64,000 nt of DNA from Argopecten irradians (GCF_041381155.1 NC_091149.1:9750609-9814608), one strand, 5' to 3'; shown: positions 1-13,799, counted from the stretch's first letter. The notes: generated by a model not told the origin, from the letters alone. Program-made: numbers and translations.

Positions 1-438
1 AAGTAGTAACAGCTTTGTCTAACACGATTTTAGAATTGGTGATAAGAATATCCGTCATAGAATTTTGACACGACCATCGGTTGGCTGGTTAATTATCAAC
101 ATCATTATTTCGAAAAAAAATGATTTCTCCGAGTTATATCGCTTTTGTCTAAGTAAACATTTCATTTTATTTTCTTTTACTGCAATGTGGCCGACAATAT
201 CTAGATTAAGTTCTATTCCCCACTCACTTCCCTTTTTAATTCCTCATATTGCGACATATTGACAATGGAACACAAACGTGGATTCTAGGTAATAAAATCA
301 ATGAAGTGCTTCAAATTCAGAGAAATTACAAAAAGATTATCACTAGATCGCTCGATATAGTCTAATGTTCAATAACATTTTGTTATCTTATCACCATGTG
401 AGGATATTTACTACAGTAACATTCTAGTGCACTTATCA

Positions 439-512
<74 letters not shown>
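439..512 (+). tRNA. tRNA-Asn (GTT), intact
   Basis: A 74-nt cloverleaf can be drawn directly. The acceptor GTCTCCG pairs with CGGGGAC (one U-G pair), the D stem is GCGC/GCGC, the anticodon stem is TTCGG/CCGAA with loop CTGTTAA and anticodon GTT, and the T stem is GGTGG/CCACC with loop TTCAAGC. The discriminator base is G and there is no intron. The internal RNA polymerase III promoter is present as an A box (TGGCGCAATCGG) and B box (GGTTCAAGC). A TTTT terminator follows within about 15 nt in ATTATTTTAC. This copy has the 'CATTCTAGTG' upstream flank. The sequence matches the conserved animal cytosolic tRNA-Asn, and I expect it to be functional. Confidence 0.96.
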
Positions 513-514
<2 letters not shown>

Positions 515-837
515 CACAATTATTTTACAATATGTTGATTTTTAAGGAATAGATATAAAGATCGAATTACAAATGTCATCAAATCAGAATGTAGTGCAAT
601 GAAAAGACTTTTTTTTTATTTCAAATTGGTTTTGTGCCATTTACGACAAGTGGACAAGTGTGACCCAGGTAAGTAATCATAGCTTAGTCTAACACGATGT
701 TACAATCGGTGATAAGGAAGTCCGTCTTACAAGTTTCATGAACAGAAACATACTTTTCTAAAAAGCAAAATGGCTTCATATCTAAAAGATCAACTGCAAA
801 ACAATAACCAGATATCTTGTTAGAGGATATCCAAAAG

Positions 838-1060
838 GATTGTCGAAAGGCATTCGATACCGTCCCACACAATCGCATAATCCCCCATATGGATGTTTGT
901 AATTTCATGAAAAAATATAACATTAATGGTACAGACTCAGTATAGCGGAGGTAACACCAGGTATTCTTCAAGGTTCAGTTCAGTGTTAGGGTCACTTTTT
1001 TACCATTGGTAATATATAATAAAATGATTACCCCCATCACGTCACATTATAGTGCTGCCG
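838..1060 (+). pseudogene. LINE reverse-transcriptase fossil inside a satellite unit (array 1)
   Basis: In the long monomer the + strand encodes RKAFDTVPHNR (RT motif A region of CR1/Jockey-like LINEs) and, after a frame change, a stretch related to GIPQGSVLGSLLF (RT motif B). Equivalent copies begin near 2668, 4499, 6339, 8207, 10,099 and 12,738. The stretch between the two motifs is much shorter than in a working RT and the frame is broken, so this is a captured fragment and not a gene. The element it came from is different from the L1/Tx1-type LINE at 16,248. Confidence 0.8.
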
Positions 1061-1600
1061 CACTGTAGTATATTATATTTCCGGAGACACCAGTGGATTG
1101 CCCCACCACATCTCATTTTAGTGTTGTCACGTCTGTTGTGACCTTAGCAGGGAACAACCAACTAAATAAAAATTAGTCCTTCGAAATGGCCCCTGTGCAA
1201 AGAAGATCGAGCTGCGCATAGAATTTAAACTCGACAACCTGTTGGCCGGTTAGTTATAAATTTCCACATTATTTCTTAAAAATGATTCCTCCGAGTTATC
1301 CTGATTTTGTCTAAATAAACAATTCGTTTTCTATACTTCTAATTTGTAATATGGCCGATAATATCTAATTCAAATTATGTTCCTTACTCGTTCCCCTTTT
1401 CAACTTCTCGTATTGATACATATTGACAATGGAGCACAAACGTGCATTCTGGGTAATAAAATCAGTAGAGTGCTTCAAATTCAAATATATTATAAGAGAT
1501 TATCACTAGATCGCTCAATGAAGTGTAATGTTCAATAACATTTGTTACCTTATCTCCATAAGAGGATATTTACTACAGTAACCTTCGGGCGCACTTATCA

Positions 1601-1666
<66 letters not shown>

Positions 1667-1673
1667 GGGGACG
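1601..1673 (+). tRNA. tRNA-Asn (GTT), one base deleted
   Basis: Same gene as the 439 copy but 73 nt. One C is missing at the T-stem/acceptor junction (CCACCGGGGACG instead of CCACCCGGGGACG), so one of the two helices loses a base pair. Anticodon, A box and B box are unchanged, and the TTGTTTTAC terminator follows. It could be a defective copy or a consensus error, because the other units of this sub-type (3429, 5260) are complete. Confidence 0.85.
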
Positions 1674-2269
1674 ATTGCAATTGTTTTACAATATGTTGAT
1701 TTTTAAGGAATAGAAATAAAGATCGAATTACAAATGTCATCAAATCAGAATGTAGTGTAATGAAATGATTTTCTTTTTGCTTCAAATTATTTTTGTGGCA
1801 TTTACGACAAGTGGACAAGTGTGACCCAGGTAAGTAGTAACAGCTTTGTCTAACACGATTTTAGAATTGGTGATAAGAATATCCGTCATAGAATTTTGAC
1901 ACGACCATCGGTTGGCTGGTTAATTATCAACATCATTATTTCGAAAAAAAATGATTTCTCCGAGTTATATCGCTTTTGTCTAAGTAAACATTTCATTTTA
2001 TTTTCTTTTACTGCAATGTGGCCGACAATATCTAGATTAAGTTCTATTCCCCACTCACTCCCCTTTTTAATTCCTCATATTGCGACATATTGACAATGGA
2101 ACACAAACGTGGATTCTAGGTAATAAAATCAATGAAGTGCTTCAAATTCAGAGAAATTACAAAAAGATTATCACTAGATCGCTCGATATAGTCTAATGTT
2201 CAATAACATTTTGTTATCTTATCACCATGTGAGGATATTTACTACAGTAACATTCTAGTGCACTTATCA

Positions 2270-2343
<74 letters not shown>
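2270..2343 (+). tRNA. tRNA-Asn (GTT), intact
   Basis: Identical over 74 nt to the 439 copy and with the same flank sub-type (CATTCTAGTG upstream, ATTATTTTAC downstream). It lies one higher-order period (1831 bp) downstream of it. Confidence 0.96.
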
Positions 2344-2345
<2 letters not shown>

Positions 2346-3428
2346 CACAATTATTTTACAATATGTTGATTTTTAAGGAATAGATATAAAGATCGAATTA
2401 CAAATGTCATCAAATCAGAATGTAGTGCAATGAAAAGACTTTTTTTTTTATTTCAAATTGGTTTTGTGCCATTTACGACAAGTGGACAAGTGTGACCCAG
2501 GTAAGTAATCATAGCTTAGTCTAACACGATGTTACAATCGGTGATAAGGAAGTCCGTCTTACAAGTTTCATGAACAGAAACATACTTTTCTAAAAAGCAA
2601 AATGGCTTCATATCTAAAAGATCAACTGCAAAACAATAACCAGATATCTTGTTAGAGGATATCCAAAAGGATTGTCGAAAGGCATTCGATACCGTCCCAC
2701 ACAATCGCATAATCCCCCATATGGATGTTTGTAATTTCATGAAAAAATATAACATTAATGGTACAGACTCAGTATAGCGGGAGGTAACACCAGGTATTCT
2801 TCAAGGTTCAGTGTTAGGGTCACTTTTTTACCATTGGTAATATATAATAAAATGATTACCCCCATCACGTCACATTATAGTGCTGCCGCACTGTAGTATA
2901 TTATATTTCCGGAGACACCAGTGGATTGCCCCACCACATCTCATTTTAGTGTTGTCACGTCTGTTGTGACCTTAGCAGGGAACAACCAACTAAATAAAAA
3001 TTAGTCCTTCGAAATGGCCCCTGTGCAAAGAAGATCGAGCTGCGCATAGAATTTAAACTCGACAACCTGTTGGCCGGTTAGTTATAAATTTCCACATTAT
3101 TTCTTAAAAATGATTCCTCCGAGTTATCCTGATTTTGTCTAAATAAACAATTCGTTTTCTATACTTCTAATTTGTAATATGGCCGATAATATCTAATTCA
3201 AATTATGTTCCTTACTCGTTCCCCTTTTCAACTTCTCGTATTGATACATATTGACAATGGAGCACAAACGTGCATTCTGGGTAATAAAATCAGTAGAGTG
3301 CTTCAAATTCAAATATATTATAAGAGATTATCACTAGATCGCTCAATGAAGTGTAATGTTCAATAACATTTGTTACCTTATCTCCATAAGAGGATATTTA
3401 CTACAGTAACCTTCGGGCGCACTTATCA

Positions 3429-3502
<74 letters not shown>
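3429..3502 (+). tRNA. tRNA-Asn (GTT), intact
   Basis: Identical 74-nt gene in the other flank sub-type: CCTTCGGGCG upstream and TTGTTTTAC terminator downstream. It is the clean counterpart of the deleted copy at 1601. Confidence 0.96.
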
Positions 3503-3505
<3 letters not shown>

Positions 3506-4099
3506 GCAATTGTTTTACAATATGTTGATTTTTAAGGAATAGAAATAAAGATCGAATTACAATTGTCATCAAATCAGAATGTAGTGTAATGAAATGATTT
3601 TCTTTTTGCTTCAAATTGGTTTTGTGGCATTTACGACAAGTGGACAAGTGTGACCCAGGTAAGTAGTAACAGCTTTGTCTAACACGATTTTAGAATTGGT
3701 GATAAGAATATCCGTCATAGAATTTTGACACGACCATCGGTTGGCTGGTTAATTATCAACATCATTATTTCGAAAAAAAATGATTTCTCCGAGTTATATC
3801 GCTTTTGTCTAAGTAAACATTTCATTTTATTTTCTTTTTACTGCAATGTGGCCGACAATATCTAGATTAAGTTCTATTCCCCACTCACTCCCCTTTTTAA
3901 TTCCTCATATTGCGACATATTGACAATGGAACACAAACGTGGATTCTAGGTAATAAAATCAATGAAGTGCTTCAAATTCAGAGAAATTACAAAAAGATTA
4001 TCACTAGATCGCTCGATATAGTCTAATGTTCAATAAAATTTTGTTATCTTATCACCATGTGAGGATATTTACTACAGTAACATTCTAGTGCACTTATCA

Positions 4100-4173
<74 letters not shown>
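4100..4173 (+). tRNA. tRNA-Asn (GTT), intact
   Basis: Identical 74-nt gene, CATTCTAGTG sub-type, 671 bp after the 3429 copy. It is followed by the long monomer with the RT fossil near 4499. Confidence 0.96.
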
Positions 4174-4175
<2 letters not shown>

Positions 4176-5259
4176 CACAATTATTTTACAATATGTTGAT
4201 TTTTAAGGAATAGATATAAAGATCGAATTACAAATGTCATCAAATCAGAATGTAGTGCAATGAAAAGACTTTTTTTTTTATTTCAAATTGGTTTTGTGCC
4301 ATTTACGACAAGTGGACAAGTGTGACCCAGGTAAGTAATCATAGCTTAGTCTAACACGATGTTACAATCGGTGATAAGGAAGTCCGTCTTACAAGTTTCA
4401 TGAACAGAAACATACTTTTCTAAAAAGCAAAATGGCTTCATATCTAAAAGATCAACTGCAAAACAATAACCAGATATCTTGTTAGAGGATATCCAAAAGG
4501 ATTGTCGAAAGGCATTCGATACCGTCCCACACAATCGCATAATCCCCCATATGGATGTTTGTAATTTCATGAAAAAATATAACATTAATGGTACAGACTC
4601 AGTATAGCGGAGGTAACACCAGGTATTCTTCAAGGTTCAGTGTTAGGGTCACTTTTTTACCATTGGTAATATATAATAAAATGATTACCCCCATCACGTC
4701 ACATTATAGTGCTGCCGCACTGTAGTATATTATATTTCCGGAGACACCAGTGGATTGCCCCACCACATCACACATTTTAGTGTTGTCACGTCTGTTGTGA
4801 CCTTAGCAGGGAACAACCAACTAAATAAAAATTAGTCCTTCGAAATGGCCCCTGTGCAAAGAAGATCGAGCTGCGCATAGAATTTAAACTCGACAACCTG
4901 TTGGCCGGTTAGTTATAAATTTCCACATTATTTCTTAAAAATGATTCCTCCGAGTTATCCTGATTTTGTCTAAATAAACAATTCGTTTTCTATACTTCTA
5001 ATTTGTAATATGGCCGATAATATCTAATTCAAATTATGTTCCTTACTCGTTCCCCTTTTCAACTTCTCGTATTGATACATATTGACAATGGAGCACAAAC
5101 GTGCATTCTGGGTAATAAAATCAGTAGAGTGCTTCAAATTCAAATATATTATAAGAGATTATCACTAGATCGCTCAATGAAGTGTAATGTTCAATAACAT
5201 TTGTTACCTTATCTCCATAAGAGGATATTTACTACAGTAACCTTCGGGCGCACTTATCA

Positions 5260-5333
<74 letters not shown>
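5260..5333 (+). tRNA. tRNA-Asn (GTT), intact
   Basis: Identical 74-nt gene, CCTTCGGGCG sub-type, followed by the short (about 670 bp) monomer. Confidence 0.96.
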
Positions 5334-5336
<3 letters not shown>

Positions 5337-5932
5337 GCAATTGTTTTACAATATGTTGATTTTTAAGGAATAGAAATAAAGATCGAATTACAATTGTCAT
5401 CAAATCAGAATGTAGTGTAATGAAATGATTTTCTTTTTGCTTCAAATTGGTTTTGTGGCATTTACGACAAGTGGACAAGTGTGACCCAGGTAAGTAGTAA
5501 CAGCTTTGTCTAACACGATTTTAGAATTGGTGATAAGAATATCCGTCATAGAATTTTGACACGACCATCGGTTGGCTGGTTAATTATCAACATCATTATT
5601 TCGAAAAAAAAATGATTTCTCCGAGTTATATCGCTTTTGTCTAAGTAAACATTTCATTTTATTTTCTTTTACTGCAATGTGGCCGACAATATCTAGATTA
5701 AGTTCTATTCCCCACTCACTCCCCTTTTTAATTCCTCATATTGCGACATATTGACAATGGAACACAAACGTGGATTCTAGGTAATAAAATCAATGAAGTG
5801 CTTCAAATTCAGAGAGAAATTACAAAAAGATTATCACTAGATCGCTCGATATAGTCTAATGTTCAATAACATTTTGTTATCTTATCACCATGTGAGGATA
5901 TTTACTACAGTAACATTCTAGTGCACTTATCA

Positions 5933-6006
<74 letters not shown>
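5933..6006 (+). tRNA. tRNA-Asn (GTT), intact
   Basis: Identical 74-nt gene, CATTCTAGTG sub-type. It is the last intact copy before the stretch with scattered insertions begins at about 6.25 kb. Confidence 0.96.
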
Positions 6007-6008
<2 letters not shown>

Positions 6009-7106
6009 CACAATTATTTTACAATATGTTGATTTTTAAGGAATAGATATAAAGATCGAATTACAAATGTCATCAAATCAGAATGTAGTGCAATGAAAAG
6101 ACTTTTTTTTTTATTTCAAATTGGTTTTGTGCCATTTACGACAAGTGGACAAGTGTGACCCAGGTAAGTAATCATAGCTTAGTCTAACACGATGTTACAA
6201 TCGGTGATAAGGAAGTCCGTCTTACAAGTTTCATGAACAGAAACATACTTTTCTAAAAAGCAAAAAAAATGGCTTCATATCTAAAAGATCAACTGCAAAA
6301 CAATAACCAGATATCTTGTTTAGAGGATATCCAAAAGGATTGTCGAAAGGCATTCGATACCGTCCCACAACAATCGCATAATCCCCCATATGGATGTTAT
6401 GTAATTTCATGAAAAAATATAACATTAATGGTACAGACTCAGTATAGCGGAGGTAACACCAGGTATTCTTCAAGGTTCAGTGTTAGGGTCACTTTTTTTA
6501 CCATTGGTAATATATAATAAAATGATTACCCCCATTCACGTCACATTAATAGTGCTGCCGCACTGTAGTATATTATATTTCCGGAGACACCAGTGGATTG
6601 CCCCCACCACATCACATTTTAGTGTTGTCACGTCTGTTGTGAACCTTAGCAGGGAACAACCAACTAAATAAAAATTAGTCCTTCGAAATGGCCCCTGTGC
6701 AAAGAAGATCGAGCTGCGCATAGAATTTAAACTCGACAACCTGTTGGCCGGTTAGTTTATAAATTTCCACATTATTTCTTAAAAATGATTTCCTCCGAGT
6801 TATCCTGATTTTGTCTAAATAAACAATTCGTTTTCTATACTTCTAATTTGTAATATGGCCGATAATATCTAATTCAAATTATGTTCCTTACTCGTTCCCC
6901 TTTTCAACTTCTCGTATTGATACATATTGACAATGGAGCACAAACGTGCATTCTGGGTAATAAAATCAGTAGAGTGCTTCAAATTCAAATATATTATAAG
7001 AGATTATCACTAGATCGCTCGATGAAGTGTAATGTTCAATAACATTTGTTACCTTATCTCCATAAGATGATATTTACTACATGTAACCTTCGGGCGCACT
7101 TATCAG

Positions 7107-7181
7107 GACCTCCGTGGCGCAATCGGTTAGCGCGTTCGTCTGTTAACCGAAAGGTTGGTGGTCTCAAGCCCACCCGGGACG
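7107..7181 (+). pseudogene. tRNA-Asn copy with altered acceptor and anticodon stems
   Basis: Recognisable tRNA-Asn with GTT anticodon. The 5' acceptor reads GACCTCCG, the anticodon stem has TTCGTC in place of TTCGGC, the T arm gains a C (GGTCTCAAG) and one G of the 3' acceptor is missing. The downstream terminator region is also disturbed. It is either a decayed copy or a poorly resolved consensus. Confidence 0.75.
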
Positions 7182-7806
7182 ATTGCAATGTTTTAACAAT
7201 ATGTTGATTGTTTAAGGAAGTTGTTACTGTGGGGAATGGGGTTATCATAAAGCATCAATCCAGAATGTCCCATCAATCAGTAATGTAGTGCAATATTTTT
7301 TTAAATTTCAAATTATTTTGTGTGGCATTTTACGAACAACTGGAACAAGTGTGGACCCAGGTTAAGTAGTAACAGCTTTGTCTAAACACAATTTGGAATT
7401 GGTGAGAAGAGAATAACCGTCATAGAATTTATGACACTACCATCGGTTGGACACTATCAACGGTCATTATTTGACAAAAAAAAAAAATGATTTCTCCGAG
7501 TTATATCGCTTTTGTCTAAGTAAACATTTCATTTTTATTTTCTTTTACTGCAATGTGGCCGACAATATCTAGATTAAGTTCTATTCCCCACTCACTTCCC
7601 TTTTTAATTCCTCATATTGCGACATATTGACAATGGAACACAAACGTGGATTCTAGGTAATAAAATCAATGAAGTGCTTCAAATTCAGAGAAATTACAAA
7701 AAGATTATCACTAGATCGCTCGATATAGTCTAATGTTCAATAACATTTTGTTATCTTATCACCATGTGAGGATATTTACTACAGTAACATTCTAGTGCAC
7801 TTATCA

Positions 7807-7876
<70 letters not shown>

Positions 7877-7879
7877 ACG
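7807..7879 (+). tRNA. tRNA-Asn (GTT), one G missing in acceptor
   Basis: 73 nt. It differs from the intact gene only by CCCGGGACG instead of CCCGGGGACG at the 3' acceptor strand. All internal promoter bases are intact. The homopolymer shortening is typical of a consensus error, so the real gene may be whole. Confidence 0.85.
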
Positions 7880-8993
7880 ATCACAATTATTTTTACAATA
7901 TGTTGATTTTTAAGGAATAGATATAAAGATCGAATTACAAATGTCATCAAATCAGAATGTAGTGCAATGAAAAGACTTTTTTTTTTTATTTCAAATTGGT
8001 TTTGTGCCATTTACGACAAGTGGACAAGTGTGACCCAGGTAAGTAATCATAGCTTAGTCTAACACGATGTTACAATCGGTGATAAGGAAGTCCGTCTTAC
8101 AAGTTTCATGAACAGAAACATACTTTTCTAAAAAGCAAAATGGCTTCATATCTAAAAGATCAACTGCAAAACAATAACCAGATATCTTGTTAGAGGATAT
8201 CCAAAAGGATTGTCGAAAGGCATTCGATACCGTCCCACACAATCGCATAATCCCCCATATGGATGTTTTGTAATTTCATGAAAAAATATAACATTAATGG
8301 TACAGACTCAGTATATAGCGGAGGTAACACCAGGTATTCTTCAAGGTTCAGTGTTAGGGTCACTTTTTTACCATTGGGTAAATAAATAATAAAAAGATTA
8401 ACCCCATCACGTCACATTATAGTGCTGCCGCACTGTAGTATATATATATTTCCGGAGACACCAGATGTGGATTGCCCCACCACATCACATTTAGTGTTGT
8501 CACGTCTGTTGTGACCTTAGCAGGGAACAACACCAACTAAATAAAAATTAGTCCTTCGAAATGCCCCCTGTGCAAAGAAGATCGAGCTGCGCATAGAATT
8601 TAAACTCGACAACCTGTTGGCCGGTTAGTTTATAAAATTTCCACATTATTTCTTAAAAAATGATTCCTCCGAGTTATCCTGATTTGTCTAAATAAACCAA
8701 TTCGTTTTCTATACTTCTAATTTGTAATATGGCCGACTAATATCTAATTCAAATTATGTTCCTTACTCGTTCCCCTTTTTCACAACTTCTCGTATTTGAT
8801 ACATATTGACAATCGGAGCACAAACGTGCATTCTGTGGGTAATAAAGATCAGTAGAGTGCTTCAAATTCAAATATATTATAAGAGATTATCATCTACATC
8901 GCTCAATGAAGTGTAATGTTCAATAACATTTTGTTACCTTATCTCCATAAAGAGGAATATTTACATACAGTAACCTTCGGCGGGCACTTATCA

Positions 8994-9011
8994 GTCTCCG
9001 TGGCGCAATCG

Positions 9012-9050
<39 letters not shown>

Positions 9051-9068
9051 TCAAGCCCACCCGGGACG
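8994..9068 (+). pseudogene. tRNA-Asn copy with three single-base indels
   Basis: There is an extra G in the D loop (ATCGGGTTA), an extra T at the start of the T loop (GGTTTCAAG) and a missing G in the 3' acceptor. The anticodon arm is intact. All three changes are homopolymer-length changes, which points to sequencing or assembly error as much as to decay. Confidence 0.75.
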
Positions 9069-9696
9069 ATTGCAATTGTTTGTACAATATGTTGATTTTT
9101 AAGGAATAGAAATAAAGATCGAATTACAATTGTCATACAAATCAGAATGTAGTGTAATGAAATGATTTTCTTTTTTTGCTTCAAAATGGATTTGGTGTGC
9201 ATTTACGACAAGTGGACAAGTGTGACCCAGGTAAGTAGTAACAGCTTTGTCTAACACGCACGATTTTGAGAATTGGTGATAGAGAAATAATTCCGTCATA
9301 GAATTTTTGACACGACCATCGGTTGGCTGGTTAATTATCAACATCATTATTTCGAAAAAAAATGATTTCTCCGAGTTATATCGCTTTTGTCTAAGTAAAC
9401 ATTTCATTTTATTTTCTTTTACTGCAATGTGGCCGACAATATCTAGATTAAGTTCTATTTCCTATTCCCTTCCTGGACACTTCCCCTTTTTTTAATTCCT
9501 CATAATTGCGACATATTGACAATGGAACACAAACGTGGATTCTATGTAATAAAATCAATGAAGTGCTTCAATACAGAGAAAATTACAAAAAGATTATCAC
9601 TAGATCGCTCGATATAGTCCTAATGTTCAAAAACATTTTGTTATCTTATCACCATGTGAGGATATTTACTACAGTAACATTCTAGTGCACTTATCA

Positions 9697-9752
<56 letters not shown>

Positions 9753-9772
9753 TCAAGCCCACCCGTGGGACG
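9697..9772 (+). pseudogene. tRNA-Asn copy with two single-base insertions
   Basis: It matches the intact gene except for an extra T in the T loop (GGTTTCAAG) and an extra T in the acceptor (CCCGTGGGACG). The following long monomer keeps the most readable RT fossil of array 1. Confidence 0.78.
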
Positions 9773-10078
9773 ATCACATTTATTTTACAATATGTTATTT
9801 TTAAGGAATAGATATAAAGATCGAATTACAAATGTCATCAAATCAGAATGTAGTGCAATGAAAAGACTTTTTTTTTTATTTCAAATTGGTTTTGTGCCAT
9901 TTACGACAAGTGGACAAGTGTGACCCCAGGTAAGTAATCATAGCTTAGCCTAACACGATGTTACAATCGGTGATAAGGAAGTCCGTCTTACAAGTTTCAT
10001 GAACAGAAACATACTTTTCTAAAAAGCAAAATGGCTTCATATCTAAAAGATCAACTGCAAAACAATTAACCAGATATC

Positions 10079-10312
10079 TTGTTAGAGGATATCCAAAAGG
10101 ATTGTCGAAAGGCATTCGATACCGTCCCACACAATCGCATAATCCCCCATATGGATGTTTGTAATTTCATGAAAAAATATAACATTAAATGGTACAGACT
10201 CAGTATAGCGGAGGTAACACCAGGTATTCTTCAAGGTTCAGTGTTAGGGTCACTTTTTTTACCATTGGTAATATATAATAAAATGATTACCCTCCATCAC
10301 GTCACATTATAG
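10079..10312 (+). pseudogene. Best-preserved RT fossil of array 1
   Basis: Here the extra A in CATTAAATGG restores one reading frame over 77 codons: DCRKAFDTVPHNRI near residues 8-21, then a KWYRL segment and EVTPGILQGSVLGSLF near residues 45-60. These correspond to RT palm motifs A and B with roughly 20 residues between them, far fewer than in intact non-LTR RTs, so an internal deletion preceded amplification. Confidence 0.8.
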
Positions 10313-10899
10313 TGCTGCCCGCACTGTAGTATATATTATATTTCCGGAGACACCAGTGGATTGCCCCACCACATCACATTTTAGTGTTGTCACGTCTGTT
10401 GTGACCTTAGCAGGGAACAACCAACTAAATAAAAATTAGTCCTTCGTCACGAAATGGCCCCTGTGCAAAGAAGATCGAGCTGCGCATAAGAATTTAACTC
10501 GACAACCTTGTTGGCCGGTTAGTTATATAAATTTCCACATATTTCTTAAAAATGATTCCTCCGAGTTATCCTGATTATTGTCTAAATAGAACAATTCGTT
10601 TTCTAATACTTCTAATATTGTAATAAGGCCGATAATATCTAATATTCAAATTATGTTACCTTCATACCTGGTTAACTCTTTCCCCTTTTTCAACTTCTCG
10701 TATTGATACATATTAGACAATGGAGCTCAAAACGTGCAATTATCTGGGTAATAAAAGCAGTAGAGTGCAATCAAAATTCAAATATATTATAAGAGATTAT
10801 CACTAGATCTGCTTCAATGAAGTGTAATGTTCAATAACATTTGTTACCTTCTCTCCATAAAAGGATATTTACTACAGTAACCTTCGGGCGCACTTATCA

Positions 10900-10984
10900 G
10901 TCTCCGTGGCGCCAAATCGTGTAGCGCGTTCGGCGCTGTTTTAACCGAAAGGTGTGGTGGTTTCAAGTCCCACCCGGGGTGACG
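10900..10984 (+). pseudogene. tRNA-Asn copy, heavily insertion-ridden
   Basis: About 85 nt, with insertions in every arm (for example GCGCCAAATCGTGTAG in the D arm and GGCGCTGTTTTAACC in the anticodon arm). As written it cannot fold as a tRNA. Its flanks show the same insertion-type noise. Confidence 0.75.
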
Positions 10985-11628
10985 ATTGCACAATTGTTTA
11001 TTACAATATGTTGATTTTTAAGGAATAGAAATATAAGATCGAATTTACAAATTGTCATCAAATCAGAATGTAGTGTAATGAAATGATTTTCTTTTTGCTT
11101 CAAATTGGGTTTTGTGGCATTTACGACAAAAGTGGACAAGTGTGACCCAGGTAAAGTAGTAACAGCTTTGTTCTAACACGATTTATGAACAATATGGTGA
11201 TAAGAATATCCGTCATAGAATTTTGACACGCCCATCGGTTGGCTGGGTTTAATTATCAACATCATTATTTCGAAAAAAAATGATTTCTCCGAGTTATATA
11301 TATAACGCATTTGTCTAAGTAAACATTTCATTTTATTTTCTTTTTACTGCATATGTTGGCCGACGAATAATCTAGATTAAGTGTTCTATTCCCCACTCCA
11401 CGCTACCCCTTTTTAATTCCTCATATTGCGACATATTGACAATGGAACACAAACGTGTGGATTCTAGGTAATAAAATCAATGAAAGTGCTTCAAATTCAG
11501 AGATAAACTTATCAAAAGATTATCACTAGATCGCTCGATATAGTCTAACGTTCAATAACCATTTTGTTATCTTATCACCATGTAGTAGATATGAAATTTA
11601 CTACAGTAACATTCTGGTGCACTTATCA

Positions 11629-11703
11629 GTCTCCGGGGCGCAATCGGTTAGCGCGTTCTGCTGTTAACCGAAAGGTTGGTGGTTTCAAGCCTAACCCGGG
11701 ACG
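11629..11703 (+). pseudogene. tRNA-Asn copy with stem substitutions
   Basis: The anticodon stem reads TTCTG opposite CCGAA (one mismatch), the acceptor begins GTCTCCGGGG, the T arm has an extra T, and the 3' T stem is CTAACC. The GTT anticodon is kept. Unlike neighbouring copies it shows some true substitutions, and it starts the second of two consecutive short monomers. Confidence 0.75.
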
Positions 11704-12326
11704 AACACGAATAATTGTATACAATATGTTGATTTTTAAGGAAATAGATATAAAAAGATCTCGAATACAAATAGTCATCAAATCAGAATGTAGTAGTAAA
11801 TGAATTGATTTTCTTTTTGCCTTTCAAATTGGTTTTGTGGTGGCATTTACGACAAGTGGACAAGTGTGACCCAGGTAAGTAGTTAACAGCTTTGTCAAAC
11901 ACGATTTTAGAATTGGTGATAAGAATAATCCGTCCATAGAATTTTGACACGACCATCGGTTGGCTGGTTAATTTAATCAACATCATTATTTTCTAAAAAA
12001 AAAAAATGATTTCTCCGAGTTAACGCTTTGTCTAAGTAAACATTTCATTTTATTTTCTTTTACTGCAATGTAGGCCCGACAATATCAGATTAGAGTTCTA
12101 ATCCCCACTCACTCCCCTTTTTAATTCTCCTATTGCGACATATTGACAATGGAACACAAACGTGTGATTCTAGGTTAAAAAAATCAATGAAGTGCTTCAA
12201 AATCAGAGAAATCTACAAAAAGATTATCACTAGATCGCTCGAAAGAGTCAAATGTTCAATAAATACATTTGTTATCTTATCAACAATGTTAGATATTTAC
12301 TACAGAACATTCTAGTGCACTTATCA

Positions 12327-12400
12327 GTCGTCCGGGCGAAATCAGATTAGCGCGAGTTCGGCTGTTAACGAAAGGTTGGGTGGTTCAACCCACCCTGACG
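12327..12400 (+). pseudogene. tRNA-Asn copy, degenerate
   Basis: Indels in the acceptor (GTCGTCCGG), D arm (GAAATCAGATTAG), anticodon arm (one C lost in GTTAACGAAAG) and T arm (GGTTCAACCCACC). It is followed by a long monomer with an RT fossil at about 12.74 kb. Confidence 0.72.
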
Positions 12401-13547
12401 ATCACAATTATATTTAACAATAGTGTGAGTTTTTAAGGAATAGATATAACAGATCGAATTTACAAATGTCATCAAATCAGAATGTAGTGCAATGAAAAGA
12501 CTTTTTTTTTTTTATTTCAAATTGGTTTTGTGGCATTTTACGACAAGTGGACAAGTGTGACCCAGGTAAGTAATCATGAGCTTAGCCTAACAGACGATGG
12601 TTACAATCGGTGATAAGAAGTCCGTCTTACAAAGTTTCAGAACGAAACATACTTTTTCTAAAAAGCCAAAATGGCTTCATATCTAAAAAGATCAATCTGC
12701 AAAACAATAACCAGATATCTTGTTAGAGGATATCCAAAAGGATTGTCGAAAGACCATTCGATACGTCCACACAATCGCATAACTCCCCCATATGGATGTT
12801 TGTAAATTTCATGAAAAAATATAACATTAATGGTACAAGACTCAGTATATCGGAGGTAACAACCATGTATTCTTCAAGGTTCAGTGTTAGGTGTCACTTT
12901 TTTTTTACCATTGTAATATATAATAAAAATGATTACCCCCATGCGTCACAATTATAGTGCTGCCGGCCTGCACCGTAGAATATATTATATTTCCGGAGAC
13001 CACCAGTGGATTGCCCCACCACAATCACATTTTTAGTGTTTTGTCACGTCTGTTGTGACCTTAGCAGGGAACAACCAACTAAATAAAAATTAGTCCTTCG
13101 AAATGGCCCCGTGCAAAGAAGATCGAGCTTGCGCATAGAATTTAAATCTCGAACAAACCTGTTGTGCCGGTTAGTTATAAATTTCCACATTTATCTTCTT
13201 AAAAATGATTTCCTCCGAGTTATCCTGATTTTGTCTAAATAAACAATTCGTTTTTTCTATACTTCTAATTTGTACTATGGCCGATTACCGATAATAAATC
13301 TAATTCAAATTATGTTTCTTACTCGTTCCCCTTTTCAACTTCTCGTATTGATACATATTGACAATGGAGCACAAACGTGGCATCCTGGGTAATAAAAATC
13401 AGTAGAGTGCTTCAAATTTCAAATATATTATAAGAGATTAATCACTAGATCGCTCGAATGAATGTGTAATGTTTAAAATAACAATTGGTTATCCTTATCA
13501 TCCATAAGAGTGATATTTACAACAGTAACCGTCGGGCGCACTTATCA

Positions 13548-13623
13548 GTCTCCGTGGCGCCAATCGGTTAGCGCGTTCGGCTGTTTAACCGAAAGGGTTG
13601 TGGTTCAAGCCACCCGGGGACAG
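13548..13623 (+). pseudogene. tRNA-Asn copy with loop insertions
   Basis: An extra C in the D arm (GCGCCAATCGG), an extra T in the anticodon loop (CTGTTTAACC), shifted Gs in the variable region (AAAGGGTTGTGG) and an A inside the terminal ACG. It is the last copy before the scrambled transition segment. Confidence 0.75.
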
Positions 13624-13799
13624 ATTGCAATTGTTTTACAATATTTTGTATTTTAAGGAATAGAAATAAAGATCGAATTACAATTGTCATCAAATCAGTA
13701 ATGTAGTGTAGATGAAATGAGTTTGTCTTTTTGCTTCAAATTGGTTTTGTGGCATTTACACGACAAGTGTGACAAAGTGTGGACCCAGGTAAGTAGTAA